A stretch of DNA of 7,297 nucleotides from Candidatus Kuenenia stuttgartensis (GTDB taxonomy: Bacteria > Planctomycetota > UBA1135 > UBA2386), in contig CAMAUH010000215.1 in assembly GCA_945861365.1 (NCBI GenBank), positions 1-7,297 of the forward strand, written 5' to 3'. Each line of letters opens with the position of its first letter. Within the stretch, counting starts at the first letter, position 1. Under the pieces are notes generated by a model. That model saw nothing but the letters and a program-made list of their open reading frames with translations. It was not told the origin of the DNA and did not search any database. Position numbers and translations under genes: made by a program. Of the stretch, positions 6,166 to 7,297 are shown piece after piece.

Positions 6166-6954
6166 TCACTTGGCCGCGGGCGCGGCGGGCTTGCCGGCGG
6201 GCGCTGCCCCCGGCGGTGAACCTGCCGGCGGGGTTGCCGCCAGCGACTTCAAGGCGAGGTCGCGCAGCTCACGTTCCTTGGCTCGCAGCTTCTCGCGCTG
6301 CTTGGCGACCTTGACGAGGTCCGCATCGAGCTCCTTGAGCTTGGGCGAAGCGGGGCCGTTCTTCTCCAGCTCCTTGTCCAGGCGGTTCTTGATCAACTGC
6401 TCCTCGGCATCGCACTTGTCGTACTGACTCAACAGGGGTCGCAGTTGCTTGATCGCCGCCTTGGCGTCTTCGCTGTAGCAGCGCTCGAGGAAGCTGAACA
6501 TCGTCGCCCACAACACCGTCTGCGTCTGGTCGCCGGGCAGCTCCGTCTTGTTGGAGCCATCGGGGTCGACGAAGAACAGGTGCGGGATGCGGTCGCCTTC
6601 CTTCTCGCGCTTGAACAGGTTGTAGAACGGGTGGTTCTCCGTCATCACGTTCGGCGGCAGCTTCACGCAGCGGAACCAGTGCGTCAGCAGCACGGTCTGC
6701 TCGTTGTCGAGTCGCATCGCCAACAGCGCGTGGTCGGTGCCCTTGCACTTCTCGCACTCCCGCAAGATCAACACGGGCCGGCGATCCCCGTCGGTGACGA
6801 GTTCGTAGGCCTGCTGCAGCGGCAGGGCGCGTTCGATCTGCGGGGCCGCGGTGGCGCCCGGGTTGGCCGACGGAGTGACCACGGGTTTCCAGACCGGATA
6901 CACCCAGTCGATCTTCAGCAGAGACTTGACGGTCTTGCCGCGACGGAAGTCCAA
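6166..6954 (-). CDS. Secreted thioredoxin-like protein (CxxC) with coiled-coil tail; N-terminus interrupted
   Basis: A 262-residue frame counted from TTG 6954, the first possible start after two in-frame TGA codons at 7111-7116. Residues 60-160 look like a thioredoxin fold: strand RPVLILREC, a CEKC motif at 67-70 (CxxC at the start of helix 1), a strand at TVLLTHWFRCVKL, and IPHLFFVDPDG (123-133) with a likely cis-proline at P124. Residues about 182-238 form a charged coiled coil. The tail after 240 is rich in Pro, Ala and Gly. A role in extracytoplasmic thiol-disulfide chemistry is a family-based guess; the polar CEKC centre is unusual. TTG 6954 lacks a ribosome site and would leave no export signal. 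The same frame upstream encodes a Gly/Pro linker and, beyond the TGA pair, a signal peptide, so the true gene probably starts at ATG 7191. It heads a row with the metallopeptidase-like gene and crcB. Confidence 0.75.
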   Translation of the reverse strand: MDFRRGKTVKSLLKIDWVYPVWKPVVTPSANPGATAAPQIERALPLQQAYELVTDGDRRPVLILRECEKCKGTDHALLAMRLDNEQTVLLTHWFRCVKLPPNVMTENHPFYNLFKREKEGDRIPHLFFVDPDGSNKTELPGDQTQTVLWATMFSFLERCYSEDAKAAIKQLRPLLSQYDKCDAEEQLIKNRLDKELEKNGPASPKLKELDADLVKVAKQREKLRAKERELRDLALKSLAATPPAGSPPGAAPAGKPAAPAAK

Positions 6955-7191
6955 CGGGATGCCGCCGCCGCCCGGGGTAGCACCCGGCGCCGGTTGACCG
7001 CCGGCAGCTCCGGGCGCACCACCACCTGGCGATCCGCCACCGTTGCCGCCTGCAGCTCCACCACCACCCGTCGTGTCAGAAGGCGCCCAACTGGGAGCCG
7101 AGGATTTCCCTCATCATTGCGGGGCAGCTGGCCGCGCCAGGACCATGGCGCTGGCCGCACACAACACGGCGACGAGAACTCGGCGAAGCAT
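6955..7191 (-). pseudogene. Signal peptide and linker of the thioredoxin-like gene, interrupted by TGA TGA
   Basis: ATG 7191 starts a clear signal peptide, MLRRVLVAVLCAASAMVLA then RPAAPQ, with an AAGG ribosome site at 7198-7201, six bases before it. The next two codons are TGA TGA (7116-7111). The same frame then runs on without starts through a Gly/Ala/Pro linker (about 7077-6961) into the thioredoxin-like domain. Between the stops and the linker, the -1 frame reads MMREILGSQLGAF (7117-7079) with 12 of 13 codons ending in G or C, while the original frame has 6 of 11. This points to a -1 shift and then a +1 shift restoring frame just before DTTGGGG. It may reflect a sequencing or assembly error, a decaying gene, or recoding. 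UGA is an ordinary stop in four neighbouring genes. Confidence 0.6.
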
Positions 7192-7197
7192 GGGAGA

Positions 7198-7201
7198 CCT
7201 T
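7198..7201 (-). promoter_or_regulatory. Ribosome binding site for the signal-peptide start at 7191
   Basis: AAGG on the minus strand, six bases before ATG 7191. It is one of the few good Shine-Dalgarno sites in the window and supports 7191 as the original start of the thioredoxin-like gene. Confidence 0.5.
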
Positions 7202-7235
7202 GGGATCGTGGATCCGGCTTGCGGGGAAGTGGCAG

Positions 7236-7263
7236 AAGATAGTGGGCTCCACCGCGTTGGCAA
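7236..7263 (-). promoter_or_regulatory. Putative sigma70-type promoter of the thioredoxin-like gene row
   Basis: On the minus strand TTGCCA (7258-7263, five of six matches to the -35 consensus), a 16-nt spacer, then TATCTT (7236-7241) as the -10. Transcription would begin near 7229, giving a leader of about 38 nt before ATG 7191. The -35 lies within a 13-bp palindrome, GCGTTG-G-CAACGC (7254-7266), that could be a repressor site. This is by eye only. No gene is visible from 7192 to the right edge. Confidence 0.4.
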
Positions 7264-7297
7264 CGCCCCACCCCGAGGTTTCCGGCGCGGCCGACCT

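Noticed and set aside
4384..6219. Plus-strand open frame of about 610 codons opposite crcB and the metallopeptidase-like gene
   Set aside because: It covers two genes with recognisable motifs on the minus strand and shows no domain of its own.
7111..7116. UGA reassigned to an amino acid (alternative genetic code)
   Set aside because: TGA is the natural end of the coiled-coil, peptide-binding, crcB and thioredoxin-like genes here, each followed by non-coding sequence or the start of another gene.
7082..7116. Selenocysteine at the tandem TGA codons with the following stem-loop as SECIS
   Set aside because: Two adjacent Sec residues in a region just after a signal peptide match no known selenoprotein pattern, and the stem is short with a mismatch. 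The frame evidence favours a shift instead.
6915..7271. 118-codon minus-strand frame over the signal peptide and linker region
   Set aside because: It starts upstream of the putative -10, is Arg/Val/Pro-rich, and its repeats of GTG codons are the Gly-rich linker read in another frame.

Overview
This is a GC-rich bacterial chromosomal segment with ordinary bacterial gene structure and TGA/TAG stops. The best lineage guess is Planctomycetota or a similar group. It rests on style only: a secreted gluzincin-type protein of the kind common in planctomycetes, a secreted thioredoxin-like protein with Gly/Ala/Pro-rich tails, weak or absent Shine-Dalgarno sites, and an oligopeptide-binding protein that is membrane-anchored rather than lipidated. 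No marker gene fixes the taxonomy.

All protein genes lie on the minus strand, so the window is best read from its right end. From right to left: (1) a putative promoter (7236-7263); (2) a secreted thioredoxin-like protein (6166-6954) whose signal peptide (from ATG 7191) is in the same frame but separated from it by two adjacent TGA codons; (3) a secreted protein of gluzincin-metallopeptidase type whose HExxH motif reads HAMWH (4912-6120); (4) a fluoride channel, CrcB/FluC (4518-4901), 10 nt after it; (5) an SBP_bac_5 oligopeptide-binding protein (2675-4372). A tRNA-Ala(GGC) on the plus strand (2458-2533) follows and is the only plus-strand gene. After a 320-nt gap come (6) a tail-anchored coiled-coil protein (1205-2137), (7) a histidine phosphatase (591-1208) whose GTG start overlaps the previous stop as GTGA, and (8) the N-terminal 181 codons of glutamyl-tRNA synthetase, running off the left edge (1-543).

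The genes do not form one pathway. The right half holds cell-envelope functions (two exported proteins, an ion channel, a peptide-binding protein). The left half joins an unknown membrane coiled-coil protein to a phosphatase and a translation gene, probably in one transcript. I see no mobile element, CRISPR array, phage gene or recognisable defence system. The two observations most worth a check are the interrupted N-terminus of the thioredoxin-like gene, where codon usage suggests two compensating frameshifts, and the missing catalytic glutamate in the metallopeptidase-like protein.
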